Shown: positions 15,516-25,724 of the stretch, in pieces
Layout of the letters: each line of letters opens with the position of its first letter
Numbering within the stretch: the stretch's first letter is position 1
Assembly: GCA_023228995.1 (NCBI GenBank)
Contig: JALOAD010000033.1
Coordinates: 1 to 36,751 of the forward strand
Length of the DNA stretch: 36,751 bases
Origin: JALOAD01 sp023228995 [NCBI: Candidatus Muiribacterium halophilum]
Lineage (GTDB): Bacteria > Muiribacteriota > Muiribacteriia > Muiribacteriales
Reading direction: 5' to 3'
The notes under the pieces: model-generated
Seen by the model: only the letters and a program-made list of their open reading frames with translations
The model's database searches: none
What the model was told of the DNA's origin: nothing
Position numbers and translations under genes: made by a program

Positions 15516-18354
15516 TTATTTGTCTTTTAGCTAATTCCTGAAATGCTCCCTCAATATTAATAAGTTCTTCGAATGTTCCTTGCTGTACGATTTTACCCGC
15601 ATCTATTACTATTATTTTATCTGCATTTTTTATTGTTGATAATCTATGTGCTATAACTATTCTTGTTGCTTGTAGTTTTTCTATGCTTTCGCTTACAATT
15701 GACTGGGTTTTATTATCCAGTGCACTTGTTGCTTCATCAAAATATAGTATTCTTGGTTTATGTACTATTGCTTTTGCTATTAATATTCTCTGTTTTTGCC
15801 CACCGGATAAAGTTCCAGCACCTTCTGATACTACTGTATGCATTCCCATTGGCATATAATTTATATCTTCATCAAGACCTGCATTTCTTGCTGCTTCCCA
15901 AGCATGATCTAATGTTAGGCTTCTTGAGCCAACTATATTTGTAAAAATATCTCCTGCCATTAACTGTCCATTTTGCAATACTACTCCGAGTTGTCTTCTT
16001 AAAGCTTTTATATCTATTGTGGAAATATCCTGCCCATCATAGTTTACTGTTCCATTTTGTGGAAATTCAAATCCTAATAATATTCGAAATAATGTTGATT
16101 TTCCTGAGCCTGATGGTCCTACTAAAGCTACAAATTCGCCTGATTTTATTTCAAAACTTACATTATCAAGTATTAATGGTCCTTTTTCATCATATTTGAA
16201 TGATAAGTGACTTATTTCTATATTGCCTGTAAGTTTTCCAGGTGATGGTTTTCCTTCATTTATTTCTGTTTCTCCCTCGAGTATTGGTTTTGATCTTTGA
16301 TAAAGTGGAATTATATCAAAAACTTTGGTGAATGATTCTGAAAGACTTAGCATTGCTGCTAAAAATGCTGTAAATGCTGCATTGAATGCTAAAAAATGCC
16401 CTGTTGATAATTTTAGCATGGTTGTTGTTTCATCTCTTTCACCTTTTATATATAAAAATGAAAATATACATATTGAGGCAATTATTGGGAAAAATGAATT
16501 AAATATTTGTATATAGTTTTTAAGTTTCCCATCTCTAAATGCAAGTTCTTTTTTTCTTGAAAATTTTTCTGACCATAAATAAAATGCTCGATTTTCTGCT
16601 CCAGCTACTCTAAATTTAGCTATTCCTTTTAATAATTGAAAAACAAGCGAGGATATTTTGCCTTCAAGATGTATTAATTCTCTACTAATTTTCAAGCTTT
16701 TAACCGAGCAAAATGCTGAAAAAATAATTGCTGTTATTGTTAAAATAAACCCTAATAAGGCAAGTTTTTTATTGTAATAAAACATCAAAAATAAATTAAA
16801 TCCTGAAAACACTCCTGCCATTATTGTATTTAATGTACTTCCTGAAAGTATCTGTCTTATTGCATTTATTCCCATTGCTCTTTGAGCAAGATCTCCTGTT
16901 GAATAATCTTTAAAAAATGTTGGAGGTAAATTAAGAAGTCTTGTCCAAACTGCTGCTTGAACTGCTCCATCTGTTTTTCCTTCTACTCTCAAAAGTGCTA
17001 TTGCTTTTACCATTTGAAATATAAACGCTGCTATTGCACTTGATATTAAAACTGCTGCAAAAGTTGCAAGTTGTCCTCTATCAGCTGAAGGAATTACTGT
17101 ATCTATAAGTTTTCCAGTTACAACTGGAGTAACTGCACCCATTAAACCTGCAAGCATTCCCATTATTATTATTGAAATTTTATCTGTTTTCCAACTTGCT
17201 TTTAAACTAAATTTAATAAGTTCCATTATATTAATTACATTATGTGAAAATGTTGTATAAACCATATAAGCTTGCAATTTAATTTTAGATGCTTTTTCTT
17301 CGCTTAAAATATATTTTGGCTCTCCAGCTGAATATACCATATACTTTTGGGGAGTTTCTGGTATTAAAGCTATTGGATAATCATCTTTTTCAAAACATGC
17401 AAGCAAAGGTCCATTATCTTTTTTATACCAATTTTCTTTAAGAAGAACTTTTCTCACTGCTAAATCTGAATTTTTTATAATTTCATCAAAAAGATTATTT
17501 GAAGAATTAATATTATCTGGAATTTTAATTTTTTTATCAATATATTTACCTAAAACTTCAAAAGCATATATAAGAGGATTTTGACTTTCACCTTGATATT
17601 CCCTTGTTTCATCTTCAAGAATTGCTGAAAGTTTTAATAAAGCGACTTTATCAAGATTACTATCATTTTTGCTTCTTTTAATAAGGCTTTCTTTTTCAAT
17701 AATATGTTTCTTTGCTATAAAATCATTTATAAAAAAATATAAAATATCACAAAAAGATTTTAAAATTTCAACTCTATTTGTTTTTTGGAGTATTTCTGAA
17801 GTTTTATTTAATGTAAAATCTGAATTTTCTGTAAACAATACAAATATTTTACGATTTAAAGGTAATGCAATATTCTCATTATTTATTTGAATTTTTTCAT
17901 TATCAAAATAATTAAATCCACCTTTTTTAACACTAATCCACAAAATTTCTTGTGAACATTTCACATAAGAATTCTTTTCTACAGAAAATTCTCCAGTTTT
18001 ATCAAAAACAACAGTTTCTTCAGATGAAAAACTTTTAAATAAAGAATATGATATTTTATTAATAAAATTATTAAATTTTTTAGAAATTTCCTCTTTATTA
18101 TCATTTTTTAAAAATTCATCAATACTTTGTTTTTTTAATTCACTTTCTTCATAATTAGAAATAATAATACAAAGCTCGTCATTGCACTCAAAACCTGTGA
18201 ATATTTCACCTTTTTCAAATTGAGCAATAAAATGTTTTCTACCTGATATTTCACCATTTTGTATTTTAGTAAAAAATAAATCAGCTTTCCCATGCAAAAC
18301 AGTATATATAAAATCAGATTTATTCAAAATAATATAGGCTTTTTTGTCTTTCAT
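15511..18354 (-). CDS. NHLP-type bacteriocin export ABC transporter, permease/ATPase without peptidase
   Basis: This 947-aa inner-membrane protein has a long soluble N-terminal region (1-380) without a C39 cysteine protease, an ABC permease domain with about six membrane segments (about 390-680), and a C-terminal ATPase. ATPase motifs: Walker A GPSGSGKST, signature LSGGQKQR, Walker B ILYFDEATSALD, and H-loop IVIAHRLST. This matches the second exporter of NHLP/proteusin clusters (TIGR03797 type). It probably pairs with the peptidase-bearing exporter just upstream to move a leader-peptide-processed RiPP through HlyD and TolC. AGGAG precedes the ATG at 18354. It is the last gene of the operon, and its final two codons and stop abut a REP element. 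Family assignment is strong; the substrate is unknown. Confidence 0.92.
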   Translation of the reverse strand: MKDKKAYIILNKSDFIYTVLHGKADLFFTKIQNGEISGRKHFIAQFEKGEIFTGFECNDELCIIISNYEESELKKQSIDEFLKNDNKEEISKKFNNFINKISYSLFKSFSSEETVVFDKTGEFSVEKNSYVKCSQEILWISVKKGGFNYFDNEKIQINNENIALPLNRKIFVLFTENSDFTLNKTSEILQKTNRVEILKSFCDILYFFINDFIAKKHIIEKESLIKRSKNDSNLDKVALLKLSAILEDETREYQGESQNPLIYAFEVLGKYIDKKIKIPDNINSSNNLFDEIIKNSDLAVRKVLLKENWYKKDNGPLLACFEKDDYPIALIPETPQKYMVYSAGEPKYILSEEKASKIKLQAYMVYTTFSHNVINIMELIKFSLKASWKTDKISIIIMGMLAGLMGAVTPVVTGKLIDTVIPSADRGQLATFAAVLISSAIAAFIFQMVKAIALLRVEGKTDGAVQAAVWTRLLNLPPTFFKDYSTGDLAQRAMGINAIRQILSGSTLNTIMAGVFSGFNLFLMFYYNKKLALLGFILTITAIIFSAFCSVKSLKISRELIHLEGKISSLVFQLLKGIAKFRVAGAENRAFYLWSEKFSRKKELAFRDGKLKNYIQIFNSFFPIIASICIFSFLYIKGERDETTTMLKLSTGHFLAFNAAFTAFLAAMLSLSESFTKVFDIIPLYQRSKPILEGETEINEGKPSPGKLTGNIEISHLSFKYDEKGPLILDNVSFEIKSGEFVALVGPSGSGKSTLFRILLGFEFPQNGTVNYDGQDISTIDIKALRRQLGVVLQNGQLMAGDIFTNIVGSRSLTLDHAWEAARNAGLDEDINYMPMGMHTVVSEGAGTLSGGQKQRILIAKAIVHKPRILYFDEATSALDNKTQSIVSESIEKLQATRIVIAHRLSTIKNADKIIVIDAGKIVQQGTFEELINIEGAFQELAKRQIM

Positions 18355-18397
18355 AAAAATACTCCTAATAAAACATCTAATTTATATATAAAAATCA

Positions 18398-20581
18398 TCA
18401 ATTCATATTTATAAGATTGAAATAATATCCATTTTGTTCAATAAGTTCTTCATGATTACCTCTTTCGAGAATATTTCCGTTTTTAAGAACTATTATTTCA
18501 TCAGCATCTCTAATTGTACTTAATCTATGCGCAACAATAATACAAGTACAACCTCTTCTTCTAATATTACTATCAATTATCTTTTCAGTTTTAGGATCAA
18601 GTGCACTTGTTGCTTCATCAAGAACAAGTATTGAAGGATTATTAACTAAAGCTCTTGCAATCTCAAGTCTTTGTCTTTGTCCTCCAGAAAAGTTTGTTCC
18701 TCCTTCTACAATAATTGAATCTAATCCACCAGGTCTTGAAGCTACAATATCAAAAATTTCAGCATCTTTAAGGGCAATTATAATATCTGAATCTGATATT
18801 GTTGAATCCCATAATGTTAGATTATCACGAATTGTACCTTCAAACATACAAATATCCTGATCAACTACTGCAAGAGAATTAGTAATTGCTCTTTTTGAAC
18901 AATTATTTCTTTCTTTATTATCAAAATAAATCTTACCATTCCATGAATGATTCAGACCTGATATTATTTTTGCAATAGTAGATTTTCCGCTTCCAGAACC
19001 ACCTACTAAAGCTACTCTCTTTCCTGGAGATAAATCTAAATTAAAATTTTCAATAAAAGGTTTTTCTAATACATTATATCCAAAACTAATATTTTCAAGT
19101 TTTACAAAACCTTCAAGTTTTACTTTTGAAATTTCTTCTTTATTTTCAGATATTGTTAAAGGATCTACTGCATAATTAAGCACATCATCAAGTCTTGTCA
19201 TATCACCAGTAATTTGTTGAAGTTCTCCGCCAAGCTCGACAATTTTTTCAACAGGTTGAATAAAACTCTGCATTAAACTCTGAAATGCAACAAGCATGCC
19301 AACGCTCATAACTCCATTCATTACTTTAATACCACCAATTGATAATATAAGTGCTGAATTAAGAGCTGAAAGAAACATAGGAACTTGTGAAAGTATCTGA
19401 TTTGAAAATCCCATTTTTTGTGCTGAATTTAAATATGAAGCTTGATATCCAGACCATTTTGCAAAAAAATCAGATTCAGTTCCACCAGCTTTTATTGTTT
19501 CAATTGCTGATAGTCCAGCCATTGAAGCTCCCATTAATTTACCTTCTTCAATAAGAATTTTTTGACTTTGTTCTTTTCTATGTTTTGATATTAAATGTAA
19601 AAACAAAAAGTTTATTATAGCAACTAAAACTCCAATAAAAGTTAAAAAAACATCATATTGAAACATTATTACAACATAAAAAACAATAGTAAATAAATTT
19701 ATAAAATTAGCAGTGAGTTTTTCAGCAATAAGATTAGCAATAGTATCATTTGATTCAACTCTTCCAGCAATTTCTCCAGCATATCTTTGATTAAAAAAAT
19801 CTATAGGAAGTCTTAAAACATGCCAAAAAAACTGAGCTGATGTTTTTAATGCTAATTTAGTTTCAAGTCTTAAAAGATAATGTTGTTGAAGCATTGTTAG
19901 AATAAATCTTATAATTGCAGTAATTGCCATACCAAAAATCAGTGGTTTAAACCAATCATTCATCATACCAATTAAGACATTATCAATAAATATTTTTGTA
20001 AATACAGGAATTACAAGTCCGGGAATTACAAGAAATAATCCAGCAAGTGATATATAAGAAAATGCTTGTTCAAGACCTTTAAATCTTGAACTCAAAAGAT
20101 TTATAATTGTTTTTTTTGTTCCACCTTTTTTAAAATCAGGACCTTTTTCAAAAACTATAGCAATACCTGTATAACAACAATCAAATTCTTCAAAACTTAC
20201 AATTCTTGGTCCAGAAGCTGGATCATTAAGATATACTTTATCTTTTTTAAAACCTTCAAGAACAAGAAAATGATTGAAATTCCAATGTATTATCATTGGC
20301 GGTTTTAAATATTTTAAATCTTCAGGTTCTTTTCTCAGACCTTTTGCAATAAAACCGTAATTTCTAGCAGCTTTTAGCAGATTACTTGCTTTACTTCCAT
20401 CTCTTGAAACTCCACAAGACACTCTCAACTCTTCAAGAGGTTTATAAAGACCAAAACACGCCATTATCATAGCAAGTGAAGCTGCACCGCATTCAACAGC
20501 TTCCATTTGAAGTATTGTTGGAACTTTTTTTCTTTTATATTCTATAGGTTTTTTAGTTTTATTTTCTAATTCTTCACTCAT
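18398..20581 (-). CDS. NHLP-type bacteriocin exporter, C39 peptidase/permease/ATPase
   Basis: This 727-aa fusion has an N-terminal C39 peptidase with C31 (ECGAASLAM), H104 (NHFLVLEGF) and D120 (LNDPASGPR), a permease with six membrane segments (about 160-460), and an ATPase with Walker A GGSGSGKST, signature FSGGQRQR and Walker B ILVLDEATSALD. It matches the NHLP exporter type TIGR03796. C39 peptidases cut the leader after a double-glycine motif during export, so all catalytic residues for precursor maturation are present. It starts seven bases after the HlyD gene with only a weak ribosome site, implying coupling. The cargo should carry an NHLP- or double-glycine-type leader; none is encoded here. 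Confidence 0.94.
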   Translation of the reverse strand: MSEELENKTKKPIEYKRKKVPTILQMEAVECGAASLAMIMACFGLYKPLEELRVSCGVSRDGSKASNLLKAARNYGFIAKGLRKEPEDLKYLKPPMIIHWNFNHFLVLEGFKKDKVYLNDPASGPRIVSFEEFDCCYTGIAIVFEKGPDFKKGGTKKTIINLLSSRFKGLEQAFSYISLAGLFLVIPGLVIPVFTKIFIDNVLIGMMNDWFKPLIFGMAITAIIRFILTMLQQHYLLRLETKLALKTSAQFFWHVLRLPIDFFNQRYAGEIAGRVESNDTIANLIAEKLTANFINLFTIVFYVVIMFQYDVFLTFIGVLVAIINFLFLHLISKHRKEQSQKILIEEGKLMGASMAGLSAIETIKAGGTESDFFAKWSGYQASYLNSAQKMGFSNQILSQVPMFLSALNSALILSIGGIKVMNGVMSVGMLVAFQSLMQSFIQPVEKIVELGGELQQITGDMTRLDDVLNYAVDPLTISENKEEISKVKLEGFVKLENISFGYNVLEKPFIENFNLDLSPGKRVALVGGSGSGKSTIAKIISGLNHSWNGKIYFDNKERNNCSKRAITNSLAVVDQDICMFEGTIRDNLTLWDSTISDSDIIIALKDAEIFDIVASRPGGLDSIIVEGGTNFSGGQRQRLEIARALVNNPSILVLDEATSALDPKTEKIIDSNIRRRGCTCIIVAHRLSTIRDADEIIVLKNGNILERGNHEELIEQNGYYFNLINMN

Positions 20582-20588
20582 AAATTAC

Positions 20589-21866
20589 CTACATTCCTAG
20601 TATTTTTCTAAAAGCTGGAATAACAAGTGTAATAGGTCTTTGTTTTTTGACAGTTATTGTAACATCACAAATAGTTCCAGAAAAAACCTTGTTTGGAGGA
20701 CCATCAATTGAAGACCATTTAAAACCACTAATAGTTTGAGTATTAATATCAAGATCTGCATAAACTTCAATAGGAGCACCTGTTTTTGCAATTGCTTCCG
20801 CAAGAATATCATTACCCAAAACTTTATTCATACCAAATGCTGTAACTGGATAATCAGATACTTTTGATACTCTTCCAAGAATATAACCATATTCTTCTTT
20901 TTTAACAGTTGAAGGTGATATTTGAACATCCATTCCAACATGGACTTTTTTACCTTCTGTAACCGGAATATAAATAACAGCTTCAAGATCTTTTATATCT
21001 TTTCCCATAAGTTCTAGTTTTAAAACAGTCATTCCAGGCCTTATAAGATCATTTTCTGCAATATCAACCTCAACAACACGACCATGATAAGAACTAACAA
21101 TTCTGCTGTTTTCATAAAAAGTCTGTTCAAGTTCATGTATTTGTTTTTTCATCTGTTTTATTTGTTCATTTACACGATTTATCTCTTGTTTTTTTTCTTG
21201 CTCTGAGGAAATTGATTGAAGATTTGCTTCTTTAATTTTATTTTTAAGATTTTCAATATTATGCTCAGTACTTTTTATTTCAATTTGAGTGTTAACAAGC
21301 ATTTGTTTAGTTATAATGCCATCTTTTAAAAGTTCAGCATGATTTTTTTCTTTTTCTTTTAAAAATTCAAGATTTCTCATTGATGCCTGAATATTTTCTG
21401 AAAGGTTCTGAATATTCTTTGCAATAATTGATTTTTTCACCTTTTCACTTTCAACTTTTAAAGATGATAAATCTTGCAAGTTTTTTTCATAAATTAAAAG
21501 ATTTTCTCTCGCAGATTTAAGGTTTTCAAGAAGTGAAAGCTGTTCTACCCTGCCAATAACATCACCTTTTTTTATAATATCATTTTCTTTAACTCTAACA
21601 TCAGTAACTTTACCTGATGCAACATGAGTAATACTATATAAACCACCAGATTTAATAAGCATTCCTTTACCAGTAACTCTCTGTGGAAGTTCACCATAAA
21701 AACTCCAAATTGTAATTATTATAACAAATACACCTATTGCCAAAAGAGCAATCCATCCTGCTGGAGAAGTTACAGTCATAAGCTGATCAAGCTGTTCTGG
21801 TGATTGCAATTTATCAAGTGCTTTTTTACGAAAAAGATTATTATTCATCTTTTGATTCTCCTTCAT
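20589..21866 (-). CDS. HlyD-type membrane fusion protein of the NHLP exporter
   Basis: This periplasmic adaptor has a cytoplasmic start, one membrane segment (about 36-57, AGWIALLAIGVFVIIITIWS), a biotinyl-lipoyl half (GKVTDVRVKENDIIKKGDVI), a long coiled coil of about 130 residues, the second lipoyl half, and a C-terminal beta domain. The short N-terminus and sequence MTVTSPAGWIALLAIG are typical of the NHLP HlyD subgroup (TIGR03794). It links the ABC exporters to TolC. The longest frame starts at 21866, but that ATG contains the AAGGAG ribosome site for the ATG at 21848 (MNNNLFRKK), which I favour; it overlaps the preceding gene's stop by eight bases. No terminal frameshift or loss is seen. 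Confidence 0.9.
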   Translation of the reverse strand: MKENQKMNNNLFRKKALDKLQSPEQLDQLMTVTSPAGWIALLAIGVFVIIITIWSFYGELPQRVTGKGMLIKSGGLYSITHVASGKVTDVRVKENDIIKKGDVIGRVEQLSLLENLKSARENLLIYEKNLQDLSSLKVESEKVKKSIIAKNIQNLSENIQASMRNLEFLKEKEKNHAELLKDGIITKQMLVNTQIEIKSTEHNIENLKNKIKEANLQSISSEQEKKQEINRVNEQIKQMKKQIHELEQTFYENSRIVSSYHGRVVEVDIAENDLIRPGMTVLKLELMGKDIKDLEAVIYIPVTEGKKVHVGMDVQISPSTVKKEEYGYILGRVSKVSDYPVTAFGMNKVLGNDILAEAIAKTGAPIEVYADLDINTQTISGFKWSSIDGPPNKVFSGTICDVTITVKKQRPITLVIPAFRKILGM

Positions 21867-23007
21867 TTACAAACTCAAATTTCCCATTTACAACTTTTTT
21901 TATAACAACTTTTTTATCAGAAATTTCACCATTTTTATCAAAAGAATGATTCCCAGTAACTCCAAGCCATTTTGGAGAATTTTTTATAGCTTGAATGATT
22001 TTTAAAGGTTCAGGTGAATCTGCTTTTTTAATTCCATAAGCTAAAAGATTTAAAGTATCATAAGCCTGAGCAGCCCACATATCAGGATAATTTCCGTATT
22101 TTTTTTTGTAATTATTTTTAAAATCAATATTTTTCTTTGAATTATCTTTTGGATTATAAACAGAAAGTGCAACTGTATTTTCAACACATTTTCCGCCAAT
22201 TCTAATAAGATCATCATGATCAAGACCATCTCCACCAATTACAGGATTTTCAAATCCCTCATTTCTTGCAAATTTGATAAAATCAGGTGCTGCTGGCATT
22301 ACTGTAGCTAGAAAAAACGCATCAAAATCCATAAGTTTCCAGTATTCTACTTCTTCTCTAAATTCTTTATCCGAGCCTGATATTATAGATCTCCTATCAA
22401 CAATAAATATATTATTTTTATAAGCTTGATCCTCAAAAGAATTTGCAAGGGCTCTTCCATAATCATTTTTTTCATAATATATTACAATTTTTTTATAATT
22501 TTGGGCTTTAGCATAATCAGCAGCTTGTTTTCCAATTTCAATATCTGAAGGTATTGTTCTTAAAAAATATTGATAATTTCTCATAGTAAGTGTTGGCGAA
22601 GTTGAACCTGGTGTTATATGAAGAATTCCAGCATTTTCATAAATCGGAGCAGTTTGAACCGATATATATGAATTCCTATGGCCAATAACCGCAGAAATAG
22701 ATATATCCAATGCAAATTCATTTGCAATCTCAACACCGCCAGTAACCGAAGATTTATCATTTTTATAAATAATTTCAATTTTTTTATTATTCAAAATATT
22801 ACTTTGATTAATGTCATTTAATGCAAGTTCTATACCATTTATGAAAGTTTCTGCATAATCTTCTAATGGCCAAGCAACACCGATTTTAATATTATCTTTC
22901 ATTTTAGAAATGTATTCTCCACGCTTATTTGCCTGATTTTTATTAATACATCCAATAATTGTAAAAATTAGAATTAAACATAAAAAAGATTTTATTATTT
23001 TAAACAT
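21841..23007 (-). CDS. Periplasmic amino-acid-type binding lipoprotein (LivJ-like fold)
   Basis: This 388-aa protein has a lipoprotein signal ending at C20 (IFTIIGC) and then a type-I periplasmic binding fold (Peripla_BP_6). Visible landmarks are IKIGVAWPLEDYAETFINGIE at the start of the domain, AVIGHRNSYISVQTAPIYEN, and WAAQAYDTLNLLAYGIKKA near the end. Such proteins bind branched-chain amino acids or small amide ligands. No matching permease or ATPase genes for an importer are present. Instead it sits between tolC and hlyD with an 8-26 bp overlap, so it is co-translated with an exporter. It may sense or hold a ligand or peptide at the export complex; that is inference. AGGAG precedes the ATG at 23007, inside the end of tolC. 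Confidence 0.85.
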   Translation of the reverse strand: MFKIIKSFLCLILIFTIIGCINKNQANKRGEYISKMKDNIKIGVAWPLEDYAETFINGIELALNDINQSNILNNKKIEIIYKNDKSSVTGGVEIANEFALDISISAVIGHRNSYISVQTAPIYENAGILHITPGSTSPTLTMRNYQYFLRTIPSDIEIGKQAADYAKAQNYKKIVIYYEKNDYGRALANSFEDQAYKNNIFIVDRRSIISGSDKEFREEVEYWKLMDFDAFFLATVMPAAPDFIKFARNEGFENPVIGGDGLDHDDLIRIGGKCVENTVALSVYNPKDNSKKNIDFKNNYKKKYGNYPDMWAAQAYDTLNLLAYGIKKADSPEPLKIIQAIKNSPKWLGVTGNHSFDKNGEISDKKVVIKKVVNGKFEFVNEGESKDE

Positions 23008-23011
23008 TTTA

Positions 23012-24538
23012 TTACTCCTGAATATTTTTTGAAAATATCAAATTAATTATATTGATTTTGCCATTATCTTTAATTTCAATAAGATTTCCAGTAATTCTTG
23101 CAAATTCAACTATAGAATGAATAAATTCCACTTTGGTCTGAATATAATTCAAATATGTCGAATTATAGGAATCTTCAACATTTATAACATCAAGAACCGT
23201 AGTCATACCAAGTTTTAATTTCTTTTTTTCAGCATCAAGAGAAAATTCTGAAAACTCAATAGCTTGTTTTATTTTTTGAAGTCTATTCCAATTTCCAGCA
23301 AGTTTTTTATACATAATTGTAATTTCACTTTTAGCATTTCTTTTTATTTCTGAGTATGCAATTTGCATTTTATTATAATCAGCCAGACTTTTTTGATAAA
23401 AATTCCTATCACTATTCCTGTTTCCAGAAAAAACTCTTTTAACAGTTGCACTATAAGAAGTATCGGATTTATTTTCAGACCATGCTTTTGAAAAACTGTG
23501 AGCATTATTATATTCAGAAAGTCCTTTTACATCAGCTTTTAATTCAAGACTAACATTATTTTGCATTTTATCTTTAGCATATTTTAAAATATTTTGAGCA
23601 GCTTCTAAACGCAATTTATAAGCTTGAATATCTTTCCTAATAATCATACTTTTTTGAATAATATCGTTTAAATCAATATTTTGTATTTCAAAATCCTCAG
23701 GAATCGGATATTCAACATTTTCAATTTCAATATTCTCAAATTCATCAAAAGGTTTTCCAGTAATAAGACCAATATTTTGAAAACACTCAAAAAGTTCAGT
23801 TTCACCCATTATTCTCTGAGATATTCTATTAGCAAGACCAGATTCAACTTTTTTAAGCTCAGCTGCCGGAGCTTCATTTGCTTTAATAAGTCTTTGAGTA
23901 TCATTTTTTATCTGTTCCATGCTTTGTTCCGATTTTTTAAGTATATCTAGACTTTCTTGAGTTCCAATACATTTATAATAAAGTAAAATTGCATCTGAAA
24001 CTACTTTAGCAACACTGTATTCATAATCATTTATCTGAGCATTTAATACTTTATAAGCTGCTTTTTTTTGTAAACTCGCAAAATCACCTTTACCTGCTAA
24101 AAGCGGAATATCAAAACTCAAAACAATACTTGAATTACTTTTTTCAACTGAAGTTGGAGAACTATTATCAAAATTTCTTTCAAATTTAAGTTCATTTGAC
24201 ATTATAATACCATTTGATAATTTTTTAGAATGATTTAAACCATAAGTAATATAATCATTTTCAATTTGATTTGTTGTATAAAAAGGAATATTTGCAGCTT
24301 GCAAAGGAGTATTATCTTGGGTTGCATTTGCAAATAAAATCCAATTTGAATCAAACTCTGAATTTGCAAGAGAAACATCTGCCTGACTAGAAAGAATATT
24401 TTGCTTTTCAATAAGTAAATTAGGATTATTATTAATTGTAAGAAAAATAACTTTTTCAACATTAAAAATTTCTGCAAAAATCATTGAATTAAGGAGAAAA
24501 ATAAATAAAATCAGAACAAAACATTTATATTTTATCAC
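23012..24538 (-). CDS. TolC family outer-membrane efflux protein
   Basis: This 508-aa protein has a signal peptide (KYKCFVLILFIFLLNSMIFA) and two OEP repeats rich in long helices. Typical words are NPNLLIEKQNILSSQADVSL near the start and EKKKLKLGMTTVLDVINVED near residue 440. It forms the outer-membrane channel of the exporter. The start is GTG at 24538, chosen because AAGGAAGG lies five bases upstream and the signal peptide follows directly. It is 40 bp after the HExxH gene and four bases before the binding lipoprotein gene. Having TolC inside the operon shows that the cargo leaves a two-membrane cell. No truncation is seen. Confidence 0.9.
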   Translation of the reverse strand: MIKYKCFVLILFIFLLNSMIFAEIFNVEKVIFLTINNNPNLLIEKQNILSSQADVSLANSEFDSNWILFANATQDNTPLQAANIPFYTTNQIENDYITYGLNHSKKLSNGIIMSNELKFERNFDNSSPTSVEKSNSSIVLSFDIPLLAGKGDFASLQKKAAYKVLNAQINDYEYSVAKVVSDAILLYYKCIGTQESLDILKKSEQSMEQIKNDTQRLIKANEAPAAELKKVESGLANRISQRIMGETELFECFQNIGLITGKPFDEFENIEIENVEYPIPEDFEIQNIDLNDIIQKSMIIRKDIQAYKLRLEAAQNILKYAKDKMQNNVSLELKADVKGLSEYNNAHSFSKAWSENKSDTSYSATVKRVFSGNRNSDRNFYQKSLADYNKMQIAYSEIKRNAKSEITIMYKKLAGNWNRLQKIKQAIEFSEFSLDAEKKKLKLGMTTVLDVINVEDSYNSTYLNYIQTKVEFIHSIVEFARITGNLIEIKDNGKINIINLIFSKNIQE

Positions 24539-24578
24539 AATAACCTTCCTTAAAGCTTTTTACATAAATTAAATCTTT

Positions 24579-25724
24579 TTAAATATCTTTATTAAGACTT
24601 TCAAGAGTTTCATTACACAAAATATCAATTAATTCATATTTATCTTTGAATTTACAATTAATATCATCATTGTTATGAAAATTAATATAAAAACTTTCAA
24701 TATATATAATTGAATTATAAACTAATTCTTTTATGATTTCTACAGCTTCAGAAGAAATTTTATTATTTTGAAAATAATTATAAAATCTACCAGTATTTCT
24801 AATTTCAGGAAAATTTTCAAAACCAAGAAAATAAAACATTTTTTCTTTATTATAACAACCAAAAGCTTCAATAATTCCCGAAAAATCAGCAATAATTTCA
24901 TCAAGCATATTATTAGCAATATAATTAAATTTTCTCAAAGTATAATAATGACATATTTCATGTTCACGCCGAATTATATATGATTTTTCCAACCATTCAT
25001 CTTCATTTATATCAAAATTTAAAGCAGAAACTCCACTATAATGACTATTACTAAGAATAATAAATTTATCCTGATAAAGTTCTTTAAATGGAATAATATT
25101 TTTAGAAAAATAACTCTGCCAATTTTCTTCTAAATTACCCTTTTCCAGCCATTTATTTTTTAACTTTTCAATTCTCGACCAATTATTAAAACCTTTTACA
25201 AAACAAGCACCCTGAGAATTAGGTATTTTTATAGGTTCATTCTTATAAACAAATATTCTAAGCATATTTTCAAAATCATCTCTATCTTTACAAAATATAA
25301 CAGGAATGCTCCCAACCGGAGTTTTAATAATTTCAAGATTAATATTTTCAGGAGAATTAAAACAATGAGGATTTTGTAAAAAAACAGGTTTTTTACCATT
25401 TCTAACAGCGTTAATATAATCAAATTCACCACTTATATTTTCTTTAACAGGAAAACAAAACTGAATTATATACTTGTGGAATATTTCAACCAAAGAGTAT
25501 TCAGAAAGCTCTTCCAAATAACATTTCCATTCCTCAACAAATAATTCATCAGTAAAATCATAATTATTTTTTACAAATTTATTTTCATTATATAATAAAA
25601 CTTCATTTATAATTTTCTCATCATTAGTGAAATTTCTCACAACTTCAAGTCTTTTTAAATAATCTATATTTTCAATCATATTAACCATTAACAATATCTT
25701 TAATATTAACAGTTTCAAATTCAA
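24579..25724 (-). CDS. HExxH metalloprotease-like protein of the RiPP locus
   Basis: The likely start is ATG 25679, one base after the upstream stop codon (TAA-T-ATG), giving 366 aa; the 15 extra residues from 25724 overlap the arginase-like gene. I do not recognise a named family. The sequence shows HEICH at 240-244 and, 15 residues on, DEIIADF (260-266). This is the HExxH ... ExxxD layout of gluzincin-type zinc peptidases, with E261 and D265 as candidate ligand and support. There is no signal peptide or membrane segment, so it acts in the cytoplasm. Coupling to the peptide-arginase-like gene suggests it acts on the same precursor peptide, perhaps as a protease or a binding partner. The peptidase call is motif-based only. 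Confidence 0.6.
   Translation of the reverse strand: MNLKLLILKILLMVNMIENIDYLKRLEVVRNFTNDEKIINEVLLYNENKFVKNNYDFTDELFVEEWKCYLEELSEYSLVEIFHKYIIQFCFPVKENISGEFDYINAVRNGKKPVFLQNPHCFNSPENINLEIIKTPVGSIPVIFCKDRDDFENMLRIFVYKNEPIKIPNSQGACFVKGFNNWSRIEKLKNKWLEKGNLEENWQSYFSKNIIPFKELYQDKFIILSNSHYSGVSALNFDINEDEWLEKSYIIRREHEICHYYTLRKFNYIANNMLDEIIADFSGIIEAFGCYNKEKMFYFLGFENFPEIRNTGRFYNYFQNNKISSEAVEIIKELVYNSIIYIESFYINFHNNDDINCKFKDKYELIDILCNETLESLNKDI

Noticed and set aside
25680-25724. 15-residue N-terminal extension of the HExxH protein
   Set aside because: It is a hydrophobic stretch wholly within the arginase-like gene; the ATG at 25679 is coupled to the upstream stop.
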